Source of the DNA: JAHFUA01 sp963808725 | Lineage (GTDB): Bacteria; Acidobacteriota; Terriglobia; Terriglobales; Acidobacteriaceae | Direction of reading: 5' to 3' | Assembly (NCBI GenBank): GCA_963808725.1 | Contig: CAWEGO010000002.1 | Span: 2,108,001-2,172,000, forward strand | Length of the DNA stretch: 64,000 bases | Part shown: piece by piece, positions 1-8,324 of the stretch | How the letters are laid out: the number at the start of each line of letters is the position of its first letter | How positions within the stretch are numbered: position 1 is the stretch's first letter | Made by a program: the position numbers and the translations under genes | Notes under the pieces: generated by a model | Databases searched by the model: none | What the model saw: the letters and a program-made list of their open reading frames with translations, nothing else | What the model was told of the DNA's origin: nothing

Positions 1-1
1 G

Positions 2-553
2 CGGGAGATCACACAAAGCAAGGGATCAAAGCACTTGCACCGCATCCTTGCGCGGCTCGATCCTGCGGCCGCGGGAAAAATCCATCCCCACGACGCGCCC
101 AAACTGATTCGCGCCATCGAAGTTTGCCTCGCCGCACGCCGGAAGATGACGGAACTGTGGCAACACGGACGTGATCCGCTCACCGGGTTCCGCATTCTGC
201 GCATCGGGCTCGACCCCGAGCGTGCCGCACTCTATGAGCGCATCAACCAGCGCGCGCGGCAGATGTTCGACTTCGGGCTGGTCGAGGAAACTGCGCGGCT
301 CCTCGAACGCTACGGCGCATCCGCGCCACCCATGCAATCGCTGGGATATAAGCAGGCAGTCCAACTCCTGCGCGGAGAAGTCGATCGCGAATCCGCCATC
401 GCGGCAGCGCAGCAGGCGCATCGCAATTACGCCAAGCGGCAGATGACCTGGTTCCGCCGCGAGGCCGACGTGCGCTGGCTGCGCGGCTTTGGCGATGACC
501 CGGAGGTGCAGGCGCAGGCGGTCGCTCTTGTCCTCGAGCACGTACGGCGGTAA
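2..553 (+). CDS. miaA: tRNA dimethylallyltransferase MiaA (5'-truncated by window edge)
   Basis: The frame runs in from before the window, so the N-terminal P-loop is not visible; the TTG at 35 is only an internal leucine codon. MiaA transfers a dimethylallyl group to N6 of A37 in tRNAs reading UNN codons. The roughly 183 visible residues hold the family's C-terminal half: the HPHDAPKLIRAIE segment, the SLGYKQ turn and the YAKRQMTWFRRE helix that lies near the anticodon loop in known structures. It ends at 553, and a promoter-like element for the next gene starts at its stop codon. The family assignment is secure; the full length cannot be judged. Confidence 0.93.
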   Translation, partial: REITQSKGSKHLHRILARLDPAAAGKIHPHDAPKLIRAIEVCLAARRKMTELWQHGRDPLTGFRILRIGLDPERAALYERINQRARQMFDFGLVEETARLLERYGASAPPMQSLGYKQAVQLLRGEVDRESAIAAAQQAHRNYAKRQMTWFRREADVRWLRGFGDDPEVQAQAVALVLEHVRR

Positions 554-583
554 CTGACAACCTTCCCGACGCTCTGCTATAAC
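554..583 (+). promoter_or_regulatory. Sigma-70-like promoter for the GH3 gene (leaderless start)
   Basis: CTGACA at 554-559 and TATAAC at 578-583 are separated by 18 bp. The ATG of the next gene begins 7 bases after the -10 box, about where transcription would start, and no Shine-Dalgarno sequence fits in between. This suggests a leaderless mRNA. Promoter sequence is seen; use is inferred. Confidence 0.5.
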
Positions 584-589
584 CCACTC

Positions 590-2452
590 ATGCCCAAAAG
601 GCTGGCCATCATTCTCCTCCTGGTTGTGGGCTCCTGCATTGGCGATGACAAGTTTCAGCGGCCCGGTCCGGTGCGGCTGACGCACGATGGCGACAAGTGG
701 GCGCAAAAGACCCTGCACAAGCTGTCGCTCGAGGAAAAAATCGGCCAGATGCTGATGATCCGCGCGCAGACCGAATTCTTCAACGCGCAGAGCCCGGATT
801 TCCTGCAGCTCCGCGACAACCTCCGCCGCTACCACATCGGCGGAGTGCTGCTTACGGTGGCTTCCGAAGGCGGGGCGGTGTTCCGCAACCAGCCCTACGA
901 AGCCGCCATGCTCACTAATCAACTGCAGCGCGAGTCACGCTTGCCGCTGATCTTTGCCGCCGACTTCGAGCGCGGGTTGGCCATGCGCTTTCACGGAACC
1001 ACCGGTTTCCCGGCGGCCATGGCTTTTGCCGCGACGGGCAATCCGCGCTACGCGGCCGAGATGGCTCGCGTGGTCGCGCAGGAGGCGCGCGCCATCGGCG
1101 TGGAGTGGAACTTCTTTCCCGTAGCCGACGTGAACTCGGCGCCGGCCAATCCCATCATCAACACCCGCGCTTTCGGCGAAAACCCGCAGCAGGTGATCCC
1201 CTACGTGCTCGCCTACCTGAGCGGGGCGCGGGAAAACGGCATGCTCACCACGGCCAAGCACTTTCCGGGGCATGGCGATGTGGAGACTGACTCGCACCTT
1301 GGCATCGCGCGCGTCTCCGCTGACCGCGCCCATCTCGATAGCGTCGAGCTGCCGCCGTTCCGCGCCGCCATCGGGGGCGGAGTCGATTCGGTCATGGTCG
1401 CGCACGTCACCGTGCCGGCGCTCGATCCCGATCCCAACCGCGTCGCTTCGGTTTCCCGCGCCGTGATCGATGGGGTGCTCAAGCAGCAGCTCGGCTTCCA
1501 GGGACTGGTCATCACCGATGCCATGGACATGAACGCCGTCACCCGGCTGTTCCCCGGAGGACGCGCCGCGGTCGAGGCGGTGAAGGCAGGCAACGACGTG
1601 GTGCTCATTCCCGCCGACCTCAATGCCGCCTTCCACGAGCTGATCAACGCCGTGCGCAGCGGCGAGATTCCGGAGGCGCAGATTGATGCCTCCGTGCTGA
1701 AGATCCTGCGCGCCAAGGCGGCGGTCGGCCTGCATAAAGCCCGGCTGGTTGACATCCAGGCGCTGGCCGAGAACATCGCCCGTCCCGCCGACCTGGCGCT
1801 GGCCGAGCAAGTGTCCGATGAAGCTCTCGCCCTGGTCCGCGACAACGGCCATGTTATTCCGATTCAGGGCAGCGGAACTCCTGCGCCTCTGCCTGCGTAT
1901 CAGACACCAGGCCCGGCGGGGAACCGTGTGCTGGTGGTGGTTTTCTCGGACGACGTGCGCACCGACGCCGGGCGGGTGCTGGAGCGGGAGGTGCGTGCGC
2001 GCATTCCCGGCGTAAACGTGTTCTATATCGATCCCCGCATCGCGAGCGGCATGTCGCAGCAGGTGCTGGAAGCGGCGGAGCGCGCGCAAACCGTAGTCGC
2101 GGCCGCCATCGCCGCGCCCTCCGCCGGCAAGGTGCTGCGCATCAACGGCGTGCTCACCGGCTCGGTCTCGCTGGACGACGCCACCGCCGCTCTGCTGCAT
2201 AGTCTGCTGGAGCGCGCCGCCAGCAAGACGGCGCTCATCGCGCTGGGAAACCCATATCTGGCGGCGCAGTTCCCGGAAGTGCAGAATTATCTCTGTACCT
2301 TTTCCAATGCGCCGGTTTCGGAGATCAGCGCGGTGAAAGCATTGTTCGGTGAGATTTCAATTCGCGGACACTTGCCGGTCACCATCCCGGGAATCGCCGC
2401 GCGCGGGACAGGCATCGACCGTGCTGCGCTGGCGCAAGGAGGCCATCCATGA
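590..2452 (+). CDS. Glycoside hydrolase family 3 protein (NagZ-like beta-N-acetylhexosaminidase)
   Basis: 620 residues, longer than typical cytoplasmic NagZ (about 340), so it has the GH3 catalytic domain plus a second C-terminal domain. The N-terminus is hydrophobic and ends in VVGSC (Cys16), a weak lipobox, so the protein may be exported. The NagZ-type motif KHFPGHGDVETDSH lies near residue 223 and carries the His/Asp pair used as acid/base in this subfamily. The likely nucleophile is the Asp in VITDAMDM near residue 309. The expected role is removal of N-acetylglucosamine from peptidoglycan fragments or other beta-linked glycans. The stop codon overlaps the ATG of the next gene by 4 nt, so the two are probably cotranslated. 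Family sure; substrate inferred. Confidence 0.9.
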   Translation: MPKRLAIILLLVVGSCIGDDKFQRPGPVRLTHDGDKWAQKTLHKLSLEEKIGQMLMIRAQTEFFNAQSPDFLQLRDNLRRYHIGGVLLTVASEGGAVFRNQPYEAAMLTNQLQRESRLPLIFAADFERGLAMRFHGTTGFPAAMAFAATGNPRYAAEMARVVAQEARAIGVEWNFFPVADVNSAPANPIINTRAFGENPQQVIPYVLAYLSGARENGMLTTAKHFPGHGDVETDSHLGIARVSADRAHLDSVELPPFRAAIGGGVDSVMVAHVTVPALDPDPNRVASVSRAVIDGVLKQQLGFQGLVITDAMDMNAVTRLFPGGRAAVEAVKAGNDVVLIPADLNAAFHELINAVRSGEIPEAQIDASVLKILRAKAAVGLHKARLVDIQALAENIARPADLALAEQVSDEALALVRDNGHVIPIQGSGTPAPLPAYQTPGPAGNRVLVVVFSDDVRTDAGRVLEREVRARIPGVNVFYIDPRIASGMSQQVLEAAERAQTVVAAAIAAPSAGKVLRINGVLTGSVSLDDATAALLHSLLERAASKTALIALGNPYLAAQFPEVQNYLCTFSNAPVSEISAVKALFGEISIRGHLPVTIPGIAARGTGIDRAALAQGGHP

Positions 2453-3000
2453 AACGGTCCTTATCCGCGCACGCCTTTGTAGTCGTGGTACTGACGGGCG
2501 CAGTGCTCGCCGGACTCTGCGGCTGCAAGGTCCATAAGCAGGGCGAAGGCACGAACGAGAAGGTGGATATCGAAACTCCGGTGGGCAGCCTGCACGTGAA
2601 CACTCAAGTCGATCCCAAAGAGACCGGGCTTGAGGTCTACCCAGGCGCGACCCGCGCCGAAGACGAGGAGAAAAAGCACGCCGCCAACGTGTCTCTGGAC
2701 CTTGCGGTTGCCGGGTTCAAAATGGTGGCCCTCAAGTACCGTTCCGACGATCCGCCGGACAAGCTCCTTGATTTCTATCGCAAGCAACTGAAGGCGTATG
2801 GTGATGTCTCGGAGTGCCACGGGAGCATCACGTTCTCGGGCCTCAGGTTGCGTTGCGACGAGACTGGCTTGCGCAACGAAACCAATCTGGTGGCGGGGAC
2901 CGAAGACCGCCATCGCATCGTTTCGGTAAAACCCGAGGGCAAGGGTTCCGCCTTCGCGCTGATCTACGTGCAGACTCGCGGAGAAAGAGGAACCATGTGA
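2449..3000 (+). CDS. Hypothetical lipoprotein
   Basis: 183 residues. Signal peptide of about 25 residues followed by LCGC (Cys26), so it is probably lipid-anchored. The mature part has no enzyme motif I recognise. It has a segment around residues 62-110 (YPGATRAEDEEK, then DKLLDFYRKQLKAYG) that resembles small secreted Acidobacterial proteins of unknown function. The start is chosen because ATG overlaps the GH3 stop (ATGA), which indicates translational coupling. A palindromic repeat begins 6 nt after its stop codon. Confidence 0.7.
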   Translation: MKRSLSAHAFVVVVLTGAVLAGLCGCKVHKQGEGTNEKVDIETPVGSLHVNTQVDPKETGLEVYPGATRAEDEEKKHAANVSLDLAVAGFKMVALKYRSDDPPDKLLDFYRKQLKAYGDVSECHGSITFSGLRLRCDETGLRNETNLVAGTEDRHRIVSVKPEGKGSAFALIYVQTRGERGTM

Positions 3001-3006
3001 GAAACG

Positions 3007-3082
3007 CCACGGATTTGTGCGGATCACTACGGATCTGAGCTACTCTGGGATGAAATCCGCGTCGATCCGTGTAAATCCGTGG
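3007..3082. repeat. Palindromic repeat, CGGAT family
   Basis: CCACGGATTT at 3007-3016 is the exact reverse complement of AAATCCGTGG at 3073-3082, with further GCGGATC / GATCCG units between. Related copies occur at 51380-51411 (inside imuB) and 57241-57313. It starts 6 nt downstream of the lipoprotein stop codon. Confidence 0.75.
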
Positions 3083-3136
3083 CTGCTCTCCCCGCCGTTG
3101 CGCGCCTCCCGGCCCCTCCTGTAACCTGAATTCGAA

Positions 3137-3877
3137 GTGGATCATTCCTGTCATCGCTGCCGTGCGAGCGTGGAAGACGGCGTGGCCTTTTGCCCGCACT
3201 GTGGTGCGCCTCAGATCCGTGTTTTCACTGCGGCTGCAGAGCCGGCCGTTATGCCAGCGTTTTCCCCTGGCACGCCTGAAGAACTACAACCCGCGGCGCA
3301 GCCCGCTGGCCAGGCGCCGGCGCCGCCCGGAGTGATCGATTGGGCGCAAGGGACGCGCGCTTCGGGGCTGGCCGGACTGCTGCTGGCGCTGGCCATCTTC
3401 TTCGTGCCGGCGGTGGTGGCCGGCCTCGGGCTGCTTCTCCACCTGGGGCAGGGGGCGATTGGGCTGCTGGTGTTGCTGGCGAGTTGGTGTTGCATACTGG
3501 CCGCAGGAGCGCTGGCCGTCCGGTTTTACCGCCGGCGGCGTCCGCAGGCTACTCTCACTCCCGGCATGGGCATGCGCCTGGGTGGGATAAGCGGCTTACT
3601 GGGATTCTTCTTCTACAGTGTCCCGCAGGCGCTACGTCTGGTCTTCTTCCACCTGGGTAGTTCGGTGCGGGAAGCCATGCAAAAGGCGATCGAGCAGTCG
3701 GCCGCCCAGAGCCCCGACCCCAGAGCCCAGGAGATGATGCGTAACCTCATGTCTCCCGGCGCTTTAGCTGCATTCATCACCGTCCTAGTGGTGCTTTTTT
3801 TCCTGGTCTTTTTGGTGCTTGCCAGCCTGGGGGGAGCGATCGGCGTCTCGGTGGGAAAGAACAAGCCATCCTCATAG
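3137..3877 (+). CDS. Zinc-ribbon membrane protein, function unknown
   Basis: 246 residues from a GTG start. The N-terminus holds a zinc ribbon (CHRC at residues 5-8 and CPHC at 19-22), followed by a Pro/Ala-rich linker and four hydrophobic segments (about residues 77-100, 105-128, 150-170 and 208-232). This zinc-ribbon plus TM architecture is common in uncharacterised bacterial proteins. Nothing here indicates a specific role. A heptamer repeat starts 3 nt after its stop. Confidence 0.7.
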   Translation: MDHSCHRCRASVEDGVAFCPHCGAPQIRVFTAAAEPAVMPAFSPGTPEELQPAAQPAGQAPAPPGVIDWAQGTRASGLAGLLLALAIFFVPAVVAGLGLLLHLGQGAIGLLVLLASWCCILAAGALAVRFYRRRRPQATLTPGMGMRLGGISGLLGFFFYSVPQALRLVFFHLGSSVREAMQKAIEQSAAQSPDPRAQEMMRNLMSPGALAAFITVLVVLFFLVFLVLASLGGAIGVSVGKNKPSS

Positions 3878-3880
3878 GAA

Positions 3881-3964
3881 CGGTCGTCGGCCATCGGTCC
3901 TCGGCCGCCACGAGCCGCGCCTGCACCAGCTTTGGCCCACGACCGACAGCCAACGACCGACGAC
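3881..3964. repeat. Inverted heptamer repeat arms between zinc-ribbon gene and pyrR
   Basis: Left arm is units of the form CGGTCGT CGGCCAT CGGTCCT; right arm is ACGACCG ACAGCCA ACGACCG. The arms are imperfect reverse complements. The left arm starts 3 nt after the preceding stop codon. Confidence 0.7.
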
Positions 3965-4044
3965 TTCTTGCCGGGCTCGCTGTGCCGCGCGTAGAATGCA
4001 GCTTCTTTTGAAAGGTCTGGCCTGATCTGAGGTAGGTTTCCGCT

Positions 4045-4635
4045 ATGAGCTCGCAGGCAAAGCCCGAATCGTCGCCGATCGCGGACAAAGACTTGCTGAT
4101 GTCCGCCTCCGAGATCCAGCGCACCCTGGTGCGCCTGGCCCACGAAGTGATGGAGAAGAACAACGGGGTGGACGGCCTGGCGCTGGTCGGCATACGCCGC
4201 CGGGGCGTTCCTTTGGCGCAGCGCATCGCCAAGGTCATCAACCAGATCGAGCACACGCAGATCCCGGTGGGCAGCCTGGACATCACGCTTTATCGCGACG
4301 ACCTTACCACCGTCGGCCCTAAGCCGCTGGTGCAGAAAAGCGACTTGGAGATTTCGGTGATGGGGAAGAACGTCATCCTGGTGGACGACGTGCTCTACAC
4401 CGGACGCACCATTCGCGCTGCCCTCGACGCCTTGTTCGACCGCGGCCGCCCGGCGCGGGTGCAACTGCTGGTGCTCATCGACCGCGGACACCGCGAGCTT
4501 CCCATCGAGGCTGCTTTCATCGGCCGCAAGGTGCAGACCAGCGATAAGCAGATTGTCGAAGTCAAGCTCAACGAAGTGGACAATCTCGAAAAGGTGCTGT
4601 TAGCGGAAAGAAACGAGCGCGGCCCGACGCGATGA
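4045..4635 (+). CDS. pyrR: Bifunctional pyr operon regulator / uracil phosphoribosyltransferase PyrR
   Basis: 196 residues, usual size for PyrR (about 180) with a short N-terminal extension. The PRPP-binding loop VDDVLYTGRT is at residues 113-122, and the YRDD and RGHRELP segments match the family. PyrR senses UMP/UTP and in other bacteria binds attenuator RNA upstream of pyr genes; it also makes UMP from uracil and PRPP. First gene of a pyr operon: its end overlaps pyrB by 4 nt. I did not find a convincing PyrR-type attenuator in the 167 bp upstream, which are mostly repeat. Confidence 0.93.
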   Translation: MSSQAKPESSPIADKDLLMSASEIQRTLVRLAHEVMEKNNGVDGLALVGIRRRGVPLAQRIAKVINQIEHTQIPVGSLDITLYRDDLTTVGPKPLVQKSDLEISVMGKNVILVDDVLYTGRTIRAALDALFDRGRPARVQLLVLIDRGHRELPIEAAFIGRKVQTSDKQIVEVKLNEVDNLEKVLLAERNERGPTR

Positions 4636-5540
4636 AGAAAAGCCGGTCTTTGCTCGGCATCGAACACCTCGAGCCCGACGAAATCAGCCGCGTGCTTCGC
4701 CTGGCGCGGCGCATGCACGGCGCTCGGCCACGCCCCCTGCTTCGCAACCGCCGCATTGCTCTGCTGTTCTACGAGCCCTCCACGCGCACGCGCGTATCCT
4801 TCGAGTTTGCCGCCAAGGCACTGGGCGCCATCACCACGCTGGTGCAGGCCACCGCCTCCAGCATCGAGAAGGGCGAGACTCTGGTGGACACCGGCCTGAC
4901 CTTGCGCGCTACTGGCGCCGACGCCATCGTGATCCGGCATCCCTCTTCCGGCGCGCCCCACCTGCTGGCTCGCCATGTCGATATCCCGGTGATCAACGCC
5001 GGCGATGGCTTGCACGAGCACCCCACCCAGGCCCTGCTCGACGCCTACACTATCCTGCGTCACAAGAAACAACTGCGCGGGCTGAAGGTCGCCATCGTCG
5101 GCGACATTTATCACAGCCGGGTGGCACGCTCGAATATTCACCTGCTCAGCAAGTGCGGCGCCCAGGTGACATTATGCGGACCGCCAGGATTGCTGCCCGA
5201 GGTCGCCGCCAGTCTGGCTGCGAACGTCCGGGTAACGCGGCATATCGACGAAGCCCTGCGCGGCGCCGATGTGGTCATGGTGCTGCGGGTACAGAAGGAG
5301 CGGCTGGCCGGACTGCCGCTGCACATGGACGAATACATCGCCGGATACCAGGTCACGCCGGAGCGCCTGCAACTGGCCAAGCGCGACGCCATTCTCATGC
5401 ATCCCGGGCCGATGATCCGGGGCGCGGAGTTGTCGGGCGATCTGGCGGATGCTCCGGCCTCGGTGATTACCGAGCAGGTCGCCAATGGGGTCTGCGTCCG
5501 CATGGCCGTGTTGCTCACGGCGCTGGGAGCGGCGCGATGA
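4632..5540 (+). CDS. pyrB: Aspartate carbamoyltransferase catalytic subunit
   Basis: 302 residues, normal length. Joins carbamoyl phosphate and aspartate, the committed step of pyrimidine synthesis. Carbamoyl-phosphate motifs STRTR at residues 50-54 and HPTQ at 130-133, and HPGPM near 250, are all present. ATG overlaps the pyrR stop (ATGA). No pyrI is seen nearby, as in bacteria where ATCase works with dihydroorotase. The 200 nt between pyrB and pyrC are repeat DNA. Confidence 0.97.
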   Translation: MKKSRSLLGIEHLEPDEISRVLRLARRMHGARPRPLLRNRRIALLFYEPSTRTRVSFEFAAKALGAITTLVQATASSIEKGETLVDTGLTLRATGADAIVIRHPSSGAPHLLARHVDIPVINAGDGLHEHPTQALLDAYTILRHKKQLRGLKVAIVGDIYHSRVARSNIHLLSKCGAQVTLCGPPGLLPEVAASLAANVRVTRHIDEALRGADVVMVLRVQKERLAGLPLHMDEYIAGYQVTPERLQLAKRDAILMHPGPMIRGAELSGDLADAPASVITEQVANGVCVRMAVLLTALGAAR

Positions 5541-5735
5541 ACTGGGGAACTTTGAACTGGGACTGCCCATTCTTCTGTCATGCTGAGCGAGTGCGGGCCG
5601 ATTTTTGTCCGCACGAGTCGAAGCACCCCTACCTGCGACACCTTTGGGATAGGGGTCCTTCGACTCGCGCGCCAAAGTTTGCCGGGACCAAGGGCAAGGC
5701 GCAGGGCGCGCTCGCTCAGGATGACAGCGTTGGTA
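5541..5735. repeat. Repeat block between pyrB and pyrC
   Basis: Directly after the pyrB stop come short tandem units (AACTGGGG AACTTTG AACTGGG). They are followed by an imperfect palindrome whose ends are TGTCATGCTGAGCGAG near 5577 and CGCTCGCTCAGGATGACA near 5710-5727, with TCGAAG/CTTCGA units inside. The TCATcCTGAGCG palindrome recurs at 43315-43385 and 62397-62497. Confidence 0.7.
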
Positions 5736-5742
5736 AAGTTTC

Positions 5743-7053
5743 GTGACGCCAAAAGACAAATCGCGTTCCACCTCACTCCTCATCAAGGGCGGACGTGTCA
5801 TCGATCCAGCCAACAAGATCGATGCCGAGATGGACGTGCTGCTGCGTGAGGGCCGTGTGGCCGAGGTCGCGCCACGCAACAAACTGCGCGGTTCCGCGGA
5901 CCAGACCTTCAATGCTCGCGGCTTGATCGTTGCCCCCGGCTTCATCGACCTGCACGTGCACCTGCGCGAGCCCGGCCAGTCCTACAAAGAGACCATCGCC
6001 ACCGGCACGGCGGCGGCGGCAGCCGGTGGCTTCACCACGGTCTGCTCGATGCCCAATACGTCACCCGTCGCCGACACGCCCGAGATTATCGCCTGGATCG
6101 CGGACCCGGCGCGCGGCGCCATAGTCGACGTCTTTCCCATTGCGGCGGCGACGGTGGGCAGCGAAGGCGAACGGCTCACCGATTTCCGTGCCTTGCAGCG
6201 CGCCGGCGCCGTGGCCGTGACCGACGACGGCCGTCCCATCCTGCACGACGACATCATGCGCCAGGCGCTGGCCGCCGCTGCCCAACTCGGTATCCCTGTG
6301 GTGCAGCACGCGGAAGACACTCGCCTGACCGCCGGTTGCTCGGTCAACGAGGGCCCGGTCTCGTTCCGGCTGGGCCTGCGCGGCATGAGCGACGACGCGG
6401 AAGCCTCCGTCGTTGAACGCGACACCATCCTCGCCAAGAATGCCAACGCCCATTTGCACGTCGCCCACGTCTCGACCGCGGGGGCCCTCAAGCCCATCCG
6501 CCGCGGCAAGCGCAACCACGTAAACGTCACCTGCGAGGTCACGCCGCACCACTTCACGCTCATCGACGAGAACATCGGCGACTACGACACCCGCTTCAAG
6601 ATGAACCCGCCGCTGCGCTCCGCCGCCGACCGCGAGGCACTCATCGTGGCGCTGGCCGACGGCACCATCGACGCCATCGCCAGCGACCATGCCCCGCACG
6701 CGCGTTATGAGAAGGAAGTGGAGTTCGACCGCGCTGCTTTCGGCGTCACCGGCCTGGAAACCGCGCTGGCGCTGGCCCTCACCCGGCTGCACCGCGAGAA
6801 ACGCCTGCCACTGACTCGCATCGTGGAACTGTTTTCAGCCGGGCCGGCGCGCGCCCTGAACCTGCGCGGCCGCGGCAGCCTCTCCCGCGGCGCTGCCGCC
6901 AACGTCACCATCTTCGATCCCGCGCAGCGCTGGACTTTCGACGCCGCGAAGTCCCTTTCGAAGTCGCGCAACACGCCCTTCGACGGCTGGCAGCTCACCG
7001 GGAAAGCCGTTGCGACCATTGTGGGCGGACGGTTCGCCTACCGGGCGGATTAA
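5743..7053 (+). CDS. pyrC: Dihydroorotase
   Basis: 436 residues, the size of class I dihydroorotases. Cyclises carbamoyl aspartate to dihydroorotate. Metal-binding motif HVHLREPG at residues 71-78, the DDGRPI segment near 165, further His ligands in VTPHHFT, and SDHAPH near 315. GTG start at 5743; an upstream in-frame extension would run into the repeat block. Part of pyrR-pyrB-pyrC; the next gene starts 5 nt downstream. Confidence 0.96.
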   Translation: MTPKDKSRSTSLLIKGGRVIDPANKIDAEMDVLLREGRVAEVAPRNKLRGSADQTFNARGLIVAPGFIDLHVHLREPGQSYKETIATGTAAAAAGGFTTVCSMPNTSPVADTPEIIAWIADPARGAIVDVFPIAAATVGSEGERLTDFRALQRAGAVAVTDDGRPILHDDIMRQALAAAAQLGIPVVQHAEDTRLTAGCSVNEGPVSFRLGLRGMSDDAEASVVERDTILAKNANAHLHVAHVSTAGALKPIRRGKRNHVNVTCEVTPHHFTLIDENIGDYDTRFKMNPPLRSAADREALIVALADGTIDAIASDHAPHARYEKEVEFDRAAFGVTGLETALALALTRLHREKRLPLTRIVELFSAGPARALNLRGRGSLSRGAAANVTIFDPAQRWTFDAAKSLSKSRNTPFDGWQLTGKAVATIVGGRFAYRAD

Positions 7054-7058
7054 GCTAT

Positions 7059-7775
7059 ATGACGACGAGCGATGAAACCGAAGTCCTGCTATTCGACGTC
7101 TTCGGCACCGTTGTGGACTGGCGGACGAGCCTGCGGCAGTGGTTCCAGCGCTTCGGCCGGGAGAACAACTACCAGGCTGACTGGGCCGGGGTGGTGGACG
7201 ACTGGCGGGCCGCCTACGAGCCCTCAATGGCGCGGGTGCGGCAGGGCGAGCGGCCCTACGTGACACTTGACGTGCTGCACCGCGAATCGTTGGACGCGCT
7301 GCTGCCGAGATATGGTGTCGAGAACGTGCTGGAAAGTGATCGCCGGCAGATGGCGCGCGCCTGGCGCTGGCTCGATCCCTGGCCGGACACCGTTGCCGGG
7401 CTCACCCGGCTCAAGAAGAACTACCTGATCGGGACGCTATCCAACGGCGGGCTGGGGCTGTTGGTGGATATGGCGAAGTATGCCGGTCTGCCGTGGGACA
7501 CGGTCCTCTCCGCCGACCTGTTCCAGCGCTACAAGCCCGATGCAGCGGTGTATCGGGGCGCGGCCGAACTGCTGGCCCGGCCCACCAGCGCTCTGATGCT
7601 GGTCGCCGCGCACAACTACGACTTGAATGCTGCGCGCTCGCATGGCTACCGCACCGCCTTCGTCGCCCGTCCCACCGAATACGGCCCGCGACAGAAGAAA
7701 GACTTCGGCCCGGAGGACGCGTGGGACTATACGGTCACGAGCCTCGAGGAGCTGGCTGAAAAGCTGGACGCCTGA
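7059..7775 (+). CDS. HAD-superfamily hydrolase, haloacid dehalogenase type II-like
   Basis: 238 residues. Nucleophile Asp13 in LFDVFGTVVDW, motif II TLSNGG near residue 128-133 and the KPD segment near 160 are those of the type II 2-haloacid dehalogenase branch. Motif IV shows AAHNYDLNAA near 183. The real substrate may be a phosphate or haloacid; sequence alone does not decide. It follows pyrC by 5 nt and is probably transcribed with it. Confidence 0.88.
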   Translation: MTTSDETEVLLFDVFGTVVDWRTSLRQWFQRFGRENNYQADWAGVVDDWRAAYEPSMARVRQGERPYVTLDVLHRESLDALLPRYGVENVLESDRRQMARAWRWLDPWPDTVAGLTRLKKNYLIGTLSNGGLGLLVDMAKYAGLPWDTVLSADLFQRYKPDAAVYRGAAELLARPTSALMLVAAHNYDLNAARSHGYRTAFVARPTEYGPRQKKDFGPEDAWDYTVTSLEELAEKLDA

Positions 7776-7867
7776 AGGCGGATAGACAATTTCGATTTGC
7801 GCCATAGTTATTTTCGATAACCTGAAGGCACGGCCCCCGATAAAATCTGCCCTCTACGGAGGACGAA

Positions 7868-8308
7868 ATGGAATTGCCGGAGATCACGTCGAAACTGCTG
7901 GCTGCCAAGAAAGTGAAGCGCCTGACCTTCGCCGATATTGGCAAGGCGCTCGGACACGACGAGTCCTGGGTTGCCGCACTCTTCTACCGCCAGGCAAAGG
8001 CGACTGAAGAGGAAACCTGCAAACTGGCCAAACTGCTGGAGCTTCCCTGCGAGGACCTTAAAATCCTGGCTGATTTTCCAACTAAAGGCCTGGGACCGGT
8101 GGTGCCTACTGATCCCTTGATCTACCGCCTGTACGAATTTATCCAGGTGTACGGCATGCCGATCAAGGCGGTGGTCCACGAAAAATTCGGTGATGGGATT
8201 ATGAGCCTCATCGACTTCACCGTCCATGTCGATAAAGAGCAGGATCCCAAGGGCGATCGGGTGAAAATAACGATGTCGGGCAAGTTCCTGCCCTACAAGG
8301 TGTGGTAG
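7868..8308 (+). CDS. cynS: Cyanate hydratase (cyanase)
   Basis: 146 residues, close to the usual 150-156. Converts cyanate plus bicarbonate to ammonia and CO2; the enzyme is a decamer. An N-terminal helix-turn-helix-like domain is followed by the catalytic domain with Arg87, Glu90 and Ser113, equivalent to the known R/E/S triad. The Shine-Dalgarno GGAGGA lies 5 nt before the ATG. No cynT or cynR is adjacent, but a beta-carbonic anhydrase lies 5.7 kb away and could supply bicarbonate. Confidence 0.96.
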   Translation: MELPEITSKLLAAKKVKRLTFADIGKALGHDESWVAALFYRQAKATEEETCKLAKLLELPCEDLKILADFPTKGLGPVVPTDPLIYRLYEFIQVYGMPIKAVVHEKFGDGIMSLIDFTVHVDKEQDPKGDRVKITMSGKFLPYKVW

Positions 8309-8324
8309 GCAGACAGACGCCTTC

